Shown piece by piece: positions 17,768 through 26,500 of a DNA stretch of 55,849 nucleotides (positions within the stretch are counted from its first letter, which is position 1; every line of letters begins with the position of its first letter). The notes below the pieces were generated by a model. The model did no database searches. It was not told the DNA's origin and saw nothing but the letters and a program-made list of their open reading frames with translations. The translations under genes were made by a program, and so were the position numbers. Origin of the DNA: Neobacillus vireti (lineage in GTDB: Bacteria; Bacillota; Bacilli; Bacillales; Cytobacillaceae); contig NZ_LDNB01000019.1 in assembly GCF_001026695.1 (NCBI RefSeq), positions 1 to 55,849 of the forward strand, written 5' to 3'.

Positions 17768-18199
17768 TTAACCCCGTCTAGCTCCTCTTCCTCCACGCTT
17801 AGACTCTGTGTGGCGCTTTAAGGAAGATAAACGATCTTCACTATCTTTTAAAAATTTGGCCATTTTCGATTCAAAGTTTTCTGGTCTAGGATTATTGCGA
17901 TCGTTTGCTCTTCCTTGACGAGGGCGTTGTGAATGTGAATGGGATCTTTGCGGTGCTTCGGGTCTATCCTTTGCTTTTTTAATGGATAAGCCAATTTTCC
18001 CGTCCTTCTCAACATTGATGACTTTAACCTCAACTTGGTCGCCAACCTTAAGATGGTCGTTAATATCCTTTACATAATTGTCAGCAACCTCACTGATGTG
18101 CACAAGACCTGTTGAGCCCTCCGGCAGCTCCACGAACGCTCCGAAATTTGTAATCCCTGTTACCTTTCCCTGTAACTTGCTGCCTACTTCAATTGACAT
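17768..18199 (-). CDS. yabR: S1 RNA-binding domain protein, YabR-like
   Basis: A 143-residue protein with one S1 domain at residues 1-75 (GSKLQGKVTGITNFGAFVELP ... GKIGLSIKK) and a basic, Arg/Ser/Gln-rich tail ending in RGGRGARRG, likely disordered and RNA-binding. It is a general RNA-binding protein of unknown target, related to the S1 domain of polynucleotide phosphorylase. It is separated from divIC by about 95 bases and has its own terminator. Confidence 0.92.
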   Translation of the reverse strand: MSIEVGSKLQGKVTGITNFGAFVELPEGSTGLVHISEVADNYVKDINDHLKVGDQVEVKVINVEKDGKIGLSIKKAKDRPEAPQRSHSHSQRPRQGRANDRNNPRPENFESKMAKFLKDSEDRLSSLKRHTESKRGGRGARRG

Positions 18200-18294
18200 A
18201 AAAAGAATGTTCCTCCTTAAAATAATAAAAAATCAATCTTACTCTATATTATACAAAAAGTAAAAATTCAGTGTCAATATGACTACACATTGGT

Positions 18295-18678
18295 TCATTT
18301 TTCCTTCTTTGTTTCCGGAATATTAAAGATAATTTCGTTTTCCCCAGAGAAAAAAATTTCTTTTCTCGCAAGCTTGGCAATATATTCATCATCATTTAAT
18401 TTAATGATATCCTCATTGAGGACTACTTGTTGCTGTTTTAATTTAGTCAACTGGGTGTTAAGCTGTTTCTTTTGAGCGATTTTTTCATCAAGTTTAGTGG
18501 TTTGGGAAAGATAACTGGAAATCATCAGATACGATAGAAAGCCTGCAAACACCACAAAGAGCGAGAGGCGTCTAAGTAACAATTTCCTTTTTCTAGCTGA
18601 TGCGATTTCTGCGTATTCCTGCTGCTCGACATAGGTTGTCTGCATCTTTGACACATTTCTCTTTCGTTCCGCGCCCAT
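18295..18678 (-). CDS. divIC: Cell division protein DivIC
   Basis: Septum protein of the DivIB-DivIC-FtsL complex. A 127-residue bitopic protein: basic cytoplasmic N-terminus, membrane helix at about 36-55 (SLFVVFAGFLSYLMISSYL), extracytoplasmic coiled coil (about 60-98, rich in K/L/Q heptads), and a short C-terminal YIAKLARKEIFFSGENEIIF segment typical of the family. It is 15 bases downstream of yabQ. Confidence 0.95.
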   Translation of the reverse strand: MGAERKRNVSKMQTTYVEQQEYAEIASARKRKLLLRRLSLFVVFAGFLSYLMISSYLSQTTKLDEKIAQKKQLNTQLTKLKQQQVVLNEDIIKLNDDEYIAKLARKEIFFSGENEIIFNIPETKKEK

Positions 18679-18693
18679 TTCCCGTTAACCTCC

Positions 18694-19326
18694 TCACTCT
18701 TTTCGTTTTTTCCATCTATTAATCCACTTAATAATAGTATTCTTGATTCCCTTAAAATTTCCTGCTGTTTTATTATATAACTTCTCGACGGCTTTTTTAA
18801 GACCTTTCGGCATAAGTTTCCAAAAAATTAATACTATTGTTTGCAATGGTACTACGATTACTTTTAATAGTAATAGTAAAACTTTTAAAACAAATTTGAC
18901 AAGGGTATAAAGACCCCTGCCAAGTACGAGAACGATGGTAATAACCAGTTGGATCAGACCAAGGATTGGTTTATAAATGAGCAGTTGAAAGGTTTTTCTC
19001 AAAAACTTGGTCACGGTAATGATCGTCTTGATTACAAACTCCAATAATTGCAGATAAATCCTTTTAAATAGACCTTGGTAGGCTGCAAACCCGCATATGA
19101 GCGCAATAAAGATATAGAACCTTATTTCTCCATTGTTAACAATAAATAAGGTGTAAAAAATAAGCAATGCTTGAATGATCCAAAATAATAGGTCATTACA
19201 GAAGACAATCCAAGTTTTTCGTTTTGGCCGATTTAAAAACCGTTGATACGTATCAAACATGGCGCCAAACAACGACCCCATTCCAATCATTGAAAGCATT
19301 GTGAGAAATTGCGTCGAAAGGGTCAT
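18694..19326 (-). CDS. yabQ: Spore cortex membrane protein YabQ
   Basis: Mother-cell membrane protein required for cortex formation in B. subtilis. It has four to five hydrophobic segments within 210 residues, a very hydrophobic central stretch (about 95-170) and a basic tail ending in RWKKRKE. Its ATG overlaps the yabP stop (ATGA), so the two are translationally coupled. The YabP/YabQ pair belongs to the SpoIVA-dependent coat/cortex pathway. Confidence 0.92.
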   Translation of the reverse strand: MTLSTQFLTMLSMIGMGSLFGAMFDTYQRFLNRPKRKTWIVFCNDLLFWIIQALLIFYTLFIVNNGEIRFYIFIALICGFAAYQGLFKRIYLQLLEFVIKTIITVTKFLRKTFQLLIYKPILGLIQLVITIVLVLGRGLYTLVKFVLKVLLLLLKVIVVPLQTIVLIFWKLMPKGLKKAVEKLYNKTAGNFKGIKNTIIKWINRWKKRKE

Positions 19327-19625
19327 CGGAATAACTTGCTAAAGAAGCCTTTAGCTTTCTCCCCATGCTGTTCATCCAAGTATTCGAGGTCAAAAATCTT
19401 CCCCTTGATAGAGACAATCCCCTTTTCGACATCCAAATTCTTCATCTGCAGGTTTTGTCCTTTGATGGCTAAAAACCCCATAACCGTTTCCAATAAGAAT
19501 TCCTCATTATCAAAGCTTTCCACCTGTTTTACGCCGGTAATATCAAGAAGCCTTCTTCCTCTCATAATGACATCATGATCGGGAGCACTGCTTTTTGTGG
19601 TATTACTTTCATAATATTGGCTCAT
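19323..19625 (-). CDS. yabP: Sporulation protein YabP
   Basis: About 100 residues of the YabP family, with conserved GRRLLDITGVKQVESFD and the C-terminal HGEKAKGFFSKLFR. In B. subtilis it is needed for a complete cortex and is made in the mother cell. The second in-frame ATG (19625) has a well-spaced GAGGG and matches the MNQYY-type N-terminus better than ATG 19631. It forms a two-gene unit with yabQ. Confidence 0.93.
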   Translation of the reverse strand: MSQYYESNTTKSSAPDHDVIMRGRRLLDITGVKQVESFDNEEFLLETVMGFLAIKGQNLQMKNLDVEKGIVSIKGKIFDLEYLDEQHGEKAKGFFSKLFR

Positions 19626-19663
19626 TTCCATCCCTCACAATCATTTGTACAACCTTTATGTAA

Positions 19664-19692
19664 AATGTATGTGAGGAACAGTCGGAATAGAA
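19664..19692 (-). promoter_or_regulatory. Putative sigma-E promoter of yabP-yabQ
   Basis: Minus strand TTCTATT, 14 bases, CATACATT. The -10 matches the sigma-E consensus well and the -35 in five of seven positions. Mother-cell expression of yabPQ is known in B. subtilis. The -35 overlaps a repeat fragment (19691-19735). Confidence 0.6.
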
Positions 19693-19735
19693 CATCGAAA
19701 AGTCGGAAACGACTTGCTGGAGCTAGGCAATCAAC
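19691..19735. repeat. Fragment of a dispersed repeat
   Basis: CGAAAAGTCGGAAACGACTT and GCTGGAGCTAGGCA resemble the reverse complement of the element at 39218-39263. It fills the space between the rqcP stop and the yabP promoter. Confidence 0.45.
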
Positions 19736-20014
19736 CTAACTCAATGGATTCTCTGATGACCCAAGCTTTTCTTCCTTTAAGATGGTATACATCTCCGCCG
19801 CTTCGTCTTTGCGGGATGTTTCTTGAATCCGGTCAATTCTTGCCGTTACTTTTCTCTGGCCAAGGCGAATCGTTAATTCGTCGCCGACTTTAACCGTAGA
19901 GCTTGCCTTTGCCTCTTTCCCATTAATTTCAATTCTGCCTTGATCGGAGACTTCTTTGGCTAAGGTTCTCCGCTTAATTAATCTTGAAACCTTTAAAAAC
20001 TTATCTAAACGCAT
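19736..20014 (-). CDS. rqcP: Ribosome quality-control protein RqcP (S4 domain)
   Basis: Hsp15-like 92-residue protein, formerly YabO. An S4 RNA-binding domain occupies residues 1-60 (MRLDKFLKVSRLIKRRTLAKEV, then GRIEINGK). In B. subtilis it works with RqcH to add alanine tails to peptides on stalled 50S subunits. It starts two bases after the yabN (mazG) stop, so the genes are co-transcribed. Confidence 0.94.
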   Translation of the reverse strand: MRLDKFLKVSRLIKRRTLAKEVSDQGRIEINGKEAKASSTVKVGDELTIRLGQRKVTARIDRIQETSRKDEAAEMYTILKEEKLGSSENPLS

Positions 20015-20016
20015 GA

Positions 20017-21486
20017 TTATTTCCCCTCTTTTCGTTTTGCTTCGTCCCAGAACTGATCGAGCTCTTCTAGTGTATAGTCCTCAAACGGCCTGCCGCTTGC
20101 CTTCACCTTTTCCTCGATGTACTGAAACCGGCGCGTAAACTTTTCATTTGTTTCATAAAGCGCTTCTTCGGGATGAATTTTTAAGAATCGGGCCACATTG
20201 ACAAAGGCAAATAATATATCGCCAAATTCCCTTTTGGCGCGCTCGAGACCTTCCACCGTTCCATCCAACTCATTGACGAATTCTTCAAGCTCTTCCTTCA
20301 CTTTCGCCAACGCAGGGGCAATCTCCTGCCAATCAAAGCCAACCTTCGCAGCTTTCTTTTGCAACTCATAGGCCCTTAACAGATTCGGTAACGATTTTGA
20401 GACCCCTTCAAGGATGGTGGATGGTGCTTCGCCTTTTTCCTGTTTCTTAATTTCCTGCCAATTTTGCAAAACTTCTTCACTATTTGCTACACTAACATTT
20501 CCGAACACATGGGGATGCCTGCGAATCATTTTTGCCGACACGCCTTCGATCACGTCATCAATGGAAAAATACCCATCATCCTCGCCAATTTGCGCATGGA
20601 GCAGCACCTGAAGCAGGACATCTCCCAGTTCTTCTATTAAGTGGTCAATATCTTCACTGTCAATCGCGTCAATGACTTCATACGTTTCTTCGATTAAGTA
20701 CTTTTTTAATGACTCATGGGTTTGTTCCTTATCCCACGGGCAGCCGTTTGGACCCCTTAATTCAGAGATAATCGCGCACAGCTTCGAGAAATTTTTCAAT
20801 AAAATTTCTTCTTCTGTCACTGGCGGGACATAGACAGAAGTGAGGTTATTGATTGAGATATTCCGGTCCAATTCATACAACGGCAGTTTTTCGATGTGCT
20901 CCTTTTTACTCCCGGCTGCCGTTACGATGTAAACCTGATAATCATCGGGTAATTTCTCCATTAACGTTAGCTTTACGTTTGAGGCCACGAACTGGTCGTA
21001 TACTTGACTAATAATGATATGCTGGTCGATTTGCAACTGGGAGGACGCGAGAGCCGTGCCATCGAGCAGTTGAAACCCTTCAACCGGGTCAATTTTTAAT
21101 GAAGCAAACAGGGCATCAAGAAAGCTCTGCCCGCCGCCAATGGTAATTTCCACTTCTTCCTTTGGTCCGTATTCCAAAAGAAGCTGTACCGTCCGCTCGG
21201 CAACGAGTGGGTGTCCGGGAACAGCATAAATTACTGCTTCCGTGTGGGCAAGATTCAATAATGTCCGGGCGATTTCCTCGTATACCGCTTCAAACTGATC
21301 GTATTTTTCATATACACTGTCAAAAGAGGTATAGGATAATCCTTCTTTTTCAAGTTCAGGAATGACCGGATGTTCTTTCGTTCTCAAAAATAGTTGCGGT
21401 GCTTGAAGTAGTTTCTTATATACGCCAACAGGCAGCTGCTCAAGGTCGCCTGCTCCTAAGCCAACAATTTCAATTTTTTTGACCAT
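20017..21486 (-). CDS. yabN: Tetrapyrrole methylase-MazG nucleotide pyrophosphohydrolase fusion (YabN)
   Basis: Two-part protein of 489 aa. Residues 1-220 form a SAM-dependent tetrapyrrole-methylase fold (IEIVGLGAGDLEQLP, YAVPGHPLVAERTV). Residues 235-489 hold two MazG modules with the EETYEVIDAID-EELGDVLLQVLLHA metal-binding helices and a second ELEEFVNEL...EFGDILFAFVNVARF. The fusion is standard for Bacillus YabN. MazG domains hydrolyse non-canonical NTPs; the methylase substrate is unknown. The gene lies three bases after yabM. Confidence 0.95.
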   Translation of the reverse strand: MVKKIEIVGLGAGDLEQLPVGVYKKLLQAPQLFLRTKEHPVIPELEKEGLSYTSFDSVYEKYDQFEAVYEEIARTLLNLAHTEAVIYAVPGHPLVAERTVQLLLEYGPKEEVEITIGGGQSFLDALFASLKIDPVEGFQLLDGTALASSQLQIDQHIIISQVYDQFVASNVKLTLMEKLPDDYQVYIVTAAGSKKEHIEKLPLYELDRNISINNLTSVYVPPVTEEEILLKNFSKLCAIISELRGPNGCPWDKEQTHESLKKYLIEETYEVIDAIDSEDIDHLIEELGDVLLQVLLHAQIGEDDGYFSIDDVIEGVSAKMIRRHPHVFGNVSVANSEEVLQNWQEIKKQEKGEAPSTILEGVSKSLPNLLRAYELQKKAAKVGFDWQEIAPALAKVKEELEEFVNELDGTVEGLERAKREFGDILFAFVNVARFLKIHPEEALYETNEKFTRRFQYIEEKVKASGRPFEDYTLEELDQFWDEAKRKEGK

Positions 21487-21489
21487 TGG

Positions 21490-23112
21490 TTAATTCCTTT
21501 CCTTTCGCGGGAGAAAATGAAGTAACTTGCTTCCAAATGGGAAAAGCCCCAATTCTTCTTCAAGAAATACGTTCCCCTTGATAATGATTACTAAAAAGAT
21601 GAAGCCGCCGAGCGAAACAGCAGTTAACGATTGCAAGGCTGCTCCTAGCCGTTCTGCCCCAATCGTGGCAAAAAGATGATTAGTTACAAATAAATAACCT
21701 TTTAAAAACAAAACCATCGTGATCGCCGCTGTTAGCACTATTCTTAAAAAACGGGATGGAAACAGCGGGATTGCGATTATTTTTTTAAATTTAAGTAACA
21801 AGAAAACTGTGACCAGTCCTAAAGCCAAAAGCGAAGATATCGCCGCCCCCATCGTTCCAAAGAACGGAATGAAGACCATGTTTAATAGATATTTAAGCGG
21901 AAAGGTGATTACCACGGCTATTGCAGGATAAAGCAGACTGCCGAGTCCCTGCATGATCGCAATGATCGTTGAAATAATCGAGGTAAATAGAATAACAAAA
22001 CCAAGCACCCCTAATACCGCTGATCCGTTGGCATTTTCAAACAGCATCACATTGGTTGGCCCGATAATCGCCCATAAACCCGCCGAAGCGCCCAGTCCAA
22101 TCACGATACTTACCTTAATCGCTACTTGAATTTTATGATGTAAGAATTCCGGTTTTGTGGCTAATCGCTCACGGCTTATGAGCGGTACAAGCGTTAATGA
22201 CATCGAGGCCGCAGCGACTGTCCCTAATTGAATTAGCGGCTGACCGCGGTCGAAAACCCCCTTTAAGCTTTTAGCGAGATCTTGTTCCGTGCCCTTTGCT
22301 ACCAGTAGGGAGTATAAATTTAACGAATCTGCAAGCTGCATAAAAATCATCAGCATTCCGCTTAGACAAATCATCAGCCCTTGAACAGTAAGCATTTTAA
22401 CAATCCGCTTTACTTCCAACGAGTTATTTTGCAGCATCCCCCTGCTTGGAGCGATTACTTTCCATTCTTTACGTTTCCGGACAAACATAAACAAAACGAG
22501 GCTCGCAATCATACTCCCGGTTATCGAGCCAACCATCGCCCCGCCGCCGACAAAATAAAGGGAATAGCCTTTTTCCATGAAAAGAGAAGCGAGAAAAATA
22601 ATCGTCAAGACACGGATGGTTTGTTCCCCGACCTGGGATAACGCCGTCGGGACCATTTCGCCAATCGCTTGGTAATACCCTCTTAGTAGTGCAACAAACG
22701 GAAAGATCAAAAACACAATTGAGACAACCCTTAATAAGATTGCTAATTGCGGGTCCTTCATCCATCCTGCAATTTGTCCGGCTCCGCCATAAAGGATGAG
22801 GAAACAAACGATGCCGATGACCTGTAAATAAACGAAGGATACGAGAAGAAGCAGGCGGGATTTTTCATCATTGCCATTCTCTTTTTGTTCCGCATATAGC
22901 TTCGAAATCACCACCGGGAAACCCGTGGTCGACAGGACAATCGCCAATCCATAAAACGGATATACTTGCTGATATATGTAAAAACCAATATCTCCGACGA
23001 TGTTTTGAAAAGGAATACGGTAAAACGCACTTAAAATTTTTGTAACGAGTGCGGCGATTGTTAAAATAAACGCGCCTTTAAACAACGCAGTTGAATGATT
23101 CACGGATTTCAT
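21490..23112 (-). CDS. yabM: MOP-superfamily polysaccharide/lipid flippase (YabM, SpoVB-like)
   Basis: A 540-residue integral membrane protein with about fourteen hydrophobic segments and the N-terminal signature FKGAFILTIAALVTKILSAFYRIPFQNIVG typical of the SpoVB/MurJ-type oligosaccharide flippase family. In B. subtilis it is one of several paralogues; the exact lipid-linked substrate is not settled. The start is ATG 23112 after AGGTGA. It is divergent from the leader/GNAT island, so 23113-23240 holds promoters for both directions. Confidence 0.92.
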   Translation of the reverse strand: MKSVNHSTALFKGAFILTIAALVTKILSAFYRIPFQNIVGDIGFYIYQQVYPFYGLAIVLSTTGFPVVISKLYAEQKENGNDEKSRLLLLVSFVYLQVIGIVCFLILYGGAGQIAGWMKDPQLAILLRVVSIVFLIFPFVALLRGYYQAIGEMVPTALSQVGEQTIRVLTIIFLASLFMEKGYSLYFVGGGAMVGSITGSMIASLVLFMFVRKRKEWKVIAPSRGMLQNNSLEVKRIVKMLTVQGLMICLSGMLMIFMQLADSLNLYSLLVAKGTEQDLAKSLKGVFDRGQPLIQLGTVAAASMSLTLVPLISRERLATKPEFLHHKIQVAIKVSIVIGLGASAGLWAIIGPTNVMLFENANGSAVLGVLGFVILFTSIISTIIAIMQGLGSLLYPAIAVVITFPLKYLLNMVFIPFFGTMGAAISSLLALGLVTVFLLLKFKKIIAIPLFPSRFLRIVLTAAITMVLFLKGYLFVTNHLFATIGAERLGAALQSLTAVSLGGFIFLVIIIKGNVFLEEELGLFPFGSKLLHFLPRKERN

Positions 23113-23207
23113 TGCTTCACCTACTAACTAAACTAGAGGTAATTATAGCATAGTGGGGGTTTTAATGGATATTGCGGGAAAACCGGAACGGGTGTCAACT
23201 AAACTAA

Positions 23208-23237
23208 TTTACTTTTCCGAATATTTTATTATATAAT
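23208..23237 (+). promoter_or_regulatory. Putative promoter of the island leader
   Basis: Plus strand TTTACT, 18 bases, perfect TATAAT, 43 bases before the leader ATG. A small GGTAA-GAA-TTACC hairpin follows at 23247-23259. Confidence 0.6.
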
Positions 23238-23279
23238 TATCATTGTGGTAAGAATTACCTTACGAAGGAGGTGTACAGG

Positions 23280-23357
23280 ATGGTTTCAAAAGTGTCACAG
23301 CTTAAGTTAATGATTAATAACCTGTACATTCCTACAAGTCTACCATTCTATTCCTAA
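23280..23357 (+). CDS. 25-residue leader peptide ORF
   Basis: ATG preceded at eight bases by a perfect AAGGAGGTG, followed by 25 codons (begins MVSKVSQL, ends IPTSLPFYS) and TAA. It precedes a terminator and contains at codons 18-21 a segment complementary to that terminator, so it is probably a regulatory leader rather than a functional peptide. I do not recognise the peptide. It is too short for usual ORF callers. Confidence 0.65.
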   Translation: MVSKVSQLKLMINNLYIPTSLPFYS

Positions 23358-23420
23358 CGAAACGGTAAATAGCCGTTTTGTGACCAAAAGACCTTGTAGC
23401 TGCAGGGTCTTTTATTTTTT
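23332..23420 (+). promoter_or_regulatory. Putative attenuator (antiterminator/terminator switch)
   Basis: CTACAAGTCT (23332-23341, inside the leader ORF) is complementary to AGAC-C-TTGTAG (23389-23399, ten pairs with one bulged C), which forms the 5' arm and loop of the terminator at 23386-23420. A separate AAACGG/CCGTTT hairpin lies between them. A ribosome stalled early in the leader would leave 23332-23341 free to block termination; one reaching the stop codon would not. This mechanism is inferred from pairing only. Confidence 0.55.
23386..23420 (+). terminator. Leader terminator upstream of the island genes
   Basis: AAAAGACC / GGTCTTTT arms (eight perfect pairs, 12-base loop) followed by ATTTTTTT. 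It lies between the leader ORF and the GNAT gene, so transcription must read through it. Confidence 0.8.
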
Positions 23421-23447
23421 TCAAATTTATGAAAGGGGGTTTTTAGC

Positions 23448-23504
23448 ATGATCATTTTTCAATTAACTAATTTTTCAAACGTTGAGGTAATCGAGGATGG
23501 TTAG
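23448..23504 (+). CDS. Second small ORF, 18 codons
   Basis: ATG nine bases after AAAGGGGG, encoding MIIFQLTNFSNVEVIEDG then TAG, 33 bases before the GNAT gene start. The strong ribosome-binding site suggests it is translated. It may be a coupling peptide, or the surviving N-terminus of a lost gene: the FQLTNFSNVEV stretch is vaguely like the first strand of ABC-type ATPases. Too short for certainty. Confidence 0.4.
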   Translation: MIIFQLTNFSNVEVIEDG

Positions 23505-23537
23505 TGAAAAAATTCGCAATAGATGAGGAGCAAACAA

Positions 23538-26500
23538 ATGAAAATCGTTGAATATCGTCATGATTTAGCTGAGAAGGTTGCCGATATGTGGAATCATAGC
23601 CGTGAAGGCTGGGGCGGCGGAAATGATATTTCGACCGCCGAGAGTATTCGGCATCAGGAAGAGAATTCGATTAATCTAAATACTTATTTAGCCATGGATG
23701 AAAATGGTGTCGCCGGATATTGCGGTGTCAGTGAGTACCGTGAGGATAGCGGTGCGCTCTACATCCCATTGCTTAACGTGCGCGAAGAATACCAAGGGAA
23801 AAAGATTGGCAAACAGCTGGTGCTTAAGGCAGTCGAACGAACCATTGAGTTGGGCTGGCCGAGACTCGACCTCTATACTTGGGGTGGCAATATAAAGGCC
23901 GTTCCCTTGTATAAAAAATGCGGATTCTTCTGGGAAAACCGCGATGACACCGTCCATCTGATGAACTTCATCCCCTCGGTCCTCACCACAGAGGCAGTCC
24001 AAGGCTTTTTTGAAAAAGCGGATTGGTACCATGACCGTAAAATGGAAATCGAAGTGAAGCCCGATGGCAGGAAAGAAAGTGGCTTTGATTTCTATGAGTA
24101 TCAGTGGGAGAAGGATGGGCAGCGGCTGAGGATGGAATATGAACGAAAAGGCCGTGGGCTAAGATTAATTGAAACGGACGAATATTTAATCTCTGCCTCA
24201 ATTGAACAGCAGGATCTGATCTTCGGTGCAGAATACCCGATTCAATTCAAAATAGAAAACAAAACGAATGAGCCGTTAACTATTGCGATTGAAGGGTTCG
24301 ACGATCAAAATATCCACTTTGATTTTGCGAAACAGCTGACAGTGATGGACTCAGAGATTGTCGAAGGCAGATTCTTTGTCGGTGAAATCACCGAAGAACA
24401 AAATATTTGGCGTACCCACCCAACCGTGGCTGCTAAAGTGACCATCAATGGGAAAGAAGCCACTTTCAAGCTTGGTATTAATAGCAAGTACCCTGCCAAG
24501 GTAACGGCGAAAGTTCCGAATGAACTGCCCTTTCTTGAGAGCGACTCAGAGCTCTATTTAGAGTTGGAAAATCACTTTAATGAAGAAGTGCAATTCTCGT
24601 TTAAGTGGCCAAAAGCGCACTTTATTGATTTCGCAGATGAGCATGTGAACATATTGTTGGGAGCAAAAGAACGGAAGCTCTTCCCGATTCCTTACCGCTT
24701 AACGGAATACGGCTTTTATCAGCAGCCATTACAAATAAAAGCAGTAAAAAAATCAGGTGAAACGATATATTTTTCCAAAAAAATTGGCTTAGCGTTTTAC
24801 GGGATGGGCGCTAAATTGACCGGAGAGTGTGACGATTATTGGCATACCTATAACGGACTCGCCCATGTGTACTTAAGTAAATTTGATAATCGCCTTTATT
24901 TAGGACGCGCTGGGTCCGCTGAAGAGGAAGTACCTTTCTTTTTCTATCCGAAGCTTGGCAAACCTTTTTCAAGCGAATTCTCGAAAAAGCGGCCTGATCA
25001 CATCGAATTTTTTGAAGAAAAAGGCGCCGTTTGTCTAAAGGCCGTTTATCATTCACAGTCATATCCGGACCTGCAGCTGCACTCGATTGCCAAGGTTTAT
25101 GCCGAAGGATTGATGGAGCATCATTATCAAATTCATAATCTTGCTGATGTGGCGACGAAGCAGGAAGTTTGGCTGAATGATAGTCATAATTTCGTCCAGA
25201 ACATGTACGGCGTTGTTTTTCCTTATGATGGTCAGATGATGGAGATCAATGAATTGAAGGACGGAATGACTGGGTATTGGCAAAGTGATAAAGTCGATGA
25301 AAATTGGATTTTCAAGCGTGATCCTGCTCTTCCCAGCGGGATTTGCTGGAGCAGTGAGACAAAGGTTCAATTTGAACATTGGTTCTTATTCTTTGAACAC
25401 AAACTTGGGGTGATTCCGGCCAATGGGGTAGCGAGGACAAAGCCGACTTATCTTTCAATGGGGGCATTTCCGACCTGGGAGGCTTTCCGGAAGTTTGCGC
25501 TTAAAAAAGGGCATCCTGTTGAGGCGGCAACCGCTCAACCAGTACAATTTTACCCAGAGAATCATAATCCGTTTGTTCAGGAACAGACGACCGTTCATTA
25601 TAATAATGCGAAACTGGTCCATCTTGACGGTGAAATTAGTGTTCAGATTGAAGGTCAGGAGGCAGTAAAGAAACAACAGTTTTCTCAAGAAGATGCAAAA
25701 AGCGAAGCTGTTTTTCCGCTTCATTTCGAGGCCGAGTCAGGAGTGCAGCTCCTTAAGCTCAGTGCCGATCTAAAAACAGAACAATCTGAGCAGCGCTCTC
25801 TTATCATTTGCCCGGACAATACGGCGATACAAACCGAGCAATATGTCGAAGATGGAATCCCTGTTTATGAGGTAGATAATGGGCTGGTCAGCATTAAAGC
25901 GGCTCCGGACTTTTTCCCTGCCCTCTATTCGTTAACCTACAAGGGGCACGAGTGGCTCGATACGTCCTTCCCTGCACTAATACCTAAATCGTGGTGGAAT
26001 CCTTGGGCCGGCGGAATTCGCAATGCATTATTAAACATATCCAGTAATTCCCTTGTAAAAGAGGAACGGTCAGTGGAGTTTGTTACCATCACCGATAACA
26101 AAGGAAACCGCTGGACGGGTATTAAGCTCCAGGTTCAAATTTTACAGCACGAATCCTTTAAGGGGCTTACCTACAACCAATATTATTTACTGCAGCCGGG
26201 GGCACCAGTAATGTGCCATACCACCGAAATTCTGCAAGAAACCAATCAGTATTTTAAGTATGAGGGCTGGTATAGCCAAGCTGCTTTTAAAAATATGGAA
26301 AATAGCTGGATCGAGTATCAGCCTAGTCAGAAAGCTTATTTTGGAAAAGGTGAGATGGAAATTGATGTGAAACAAAGCTTTACCATTGGTCATGAAGCTG
26401 TTTCTGAAAAACTACAGGTCATCTCTGATTACCAGGCGGGAAAATCAGATCTTTACCTAAATAAAGAAGTCGCCCATCATACGGTTTTTTCAAAGCTGCA

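Noticed and set aside
23504..23551. 15-codon GTG ORF overlapping the GNAT start
   Set aside because: No ribosome-binding site of its own and out of frame with the gene; likely fortuitous.
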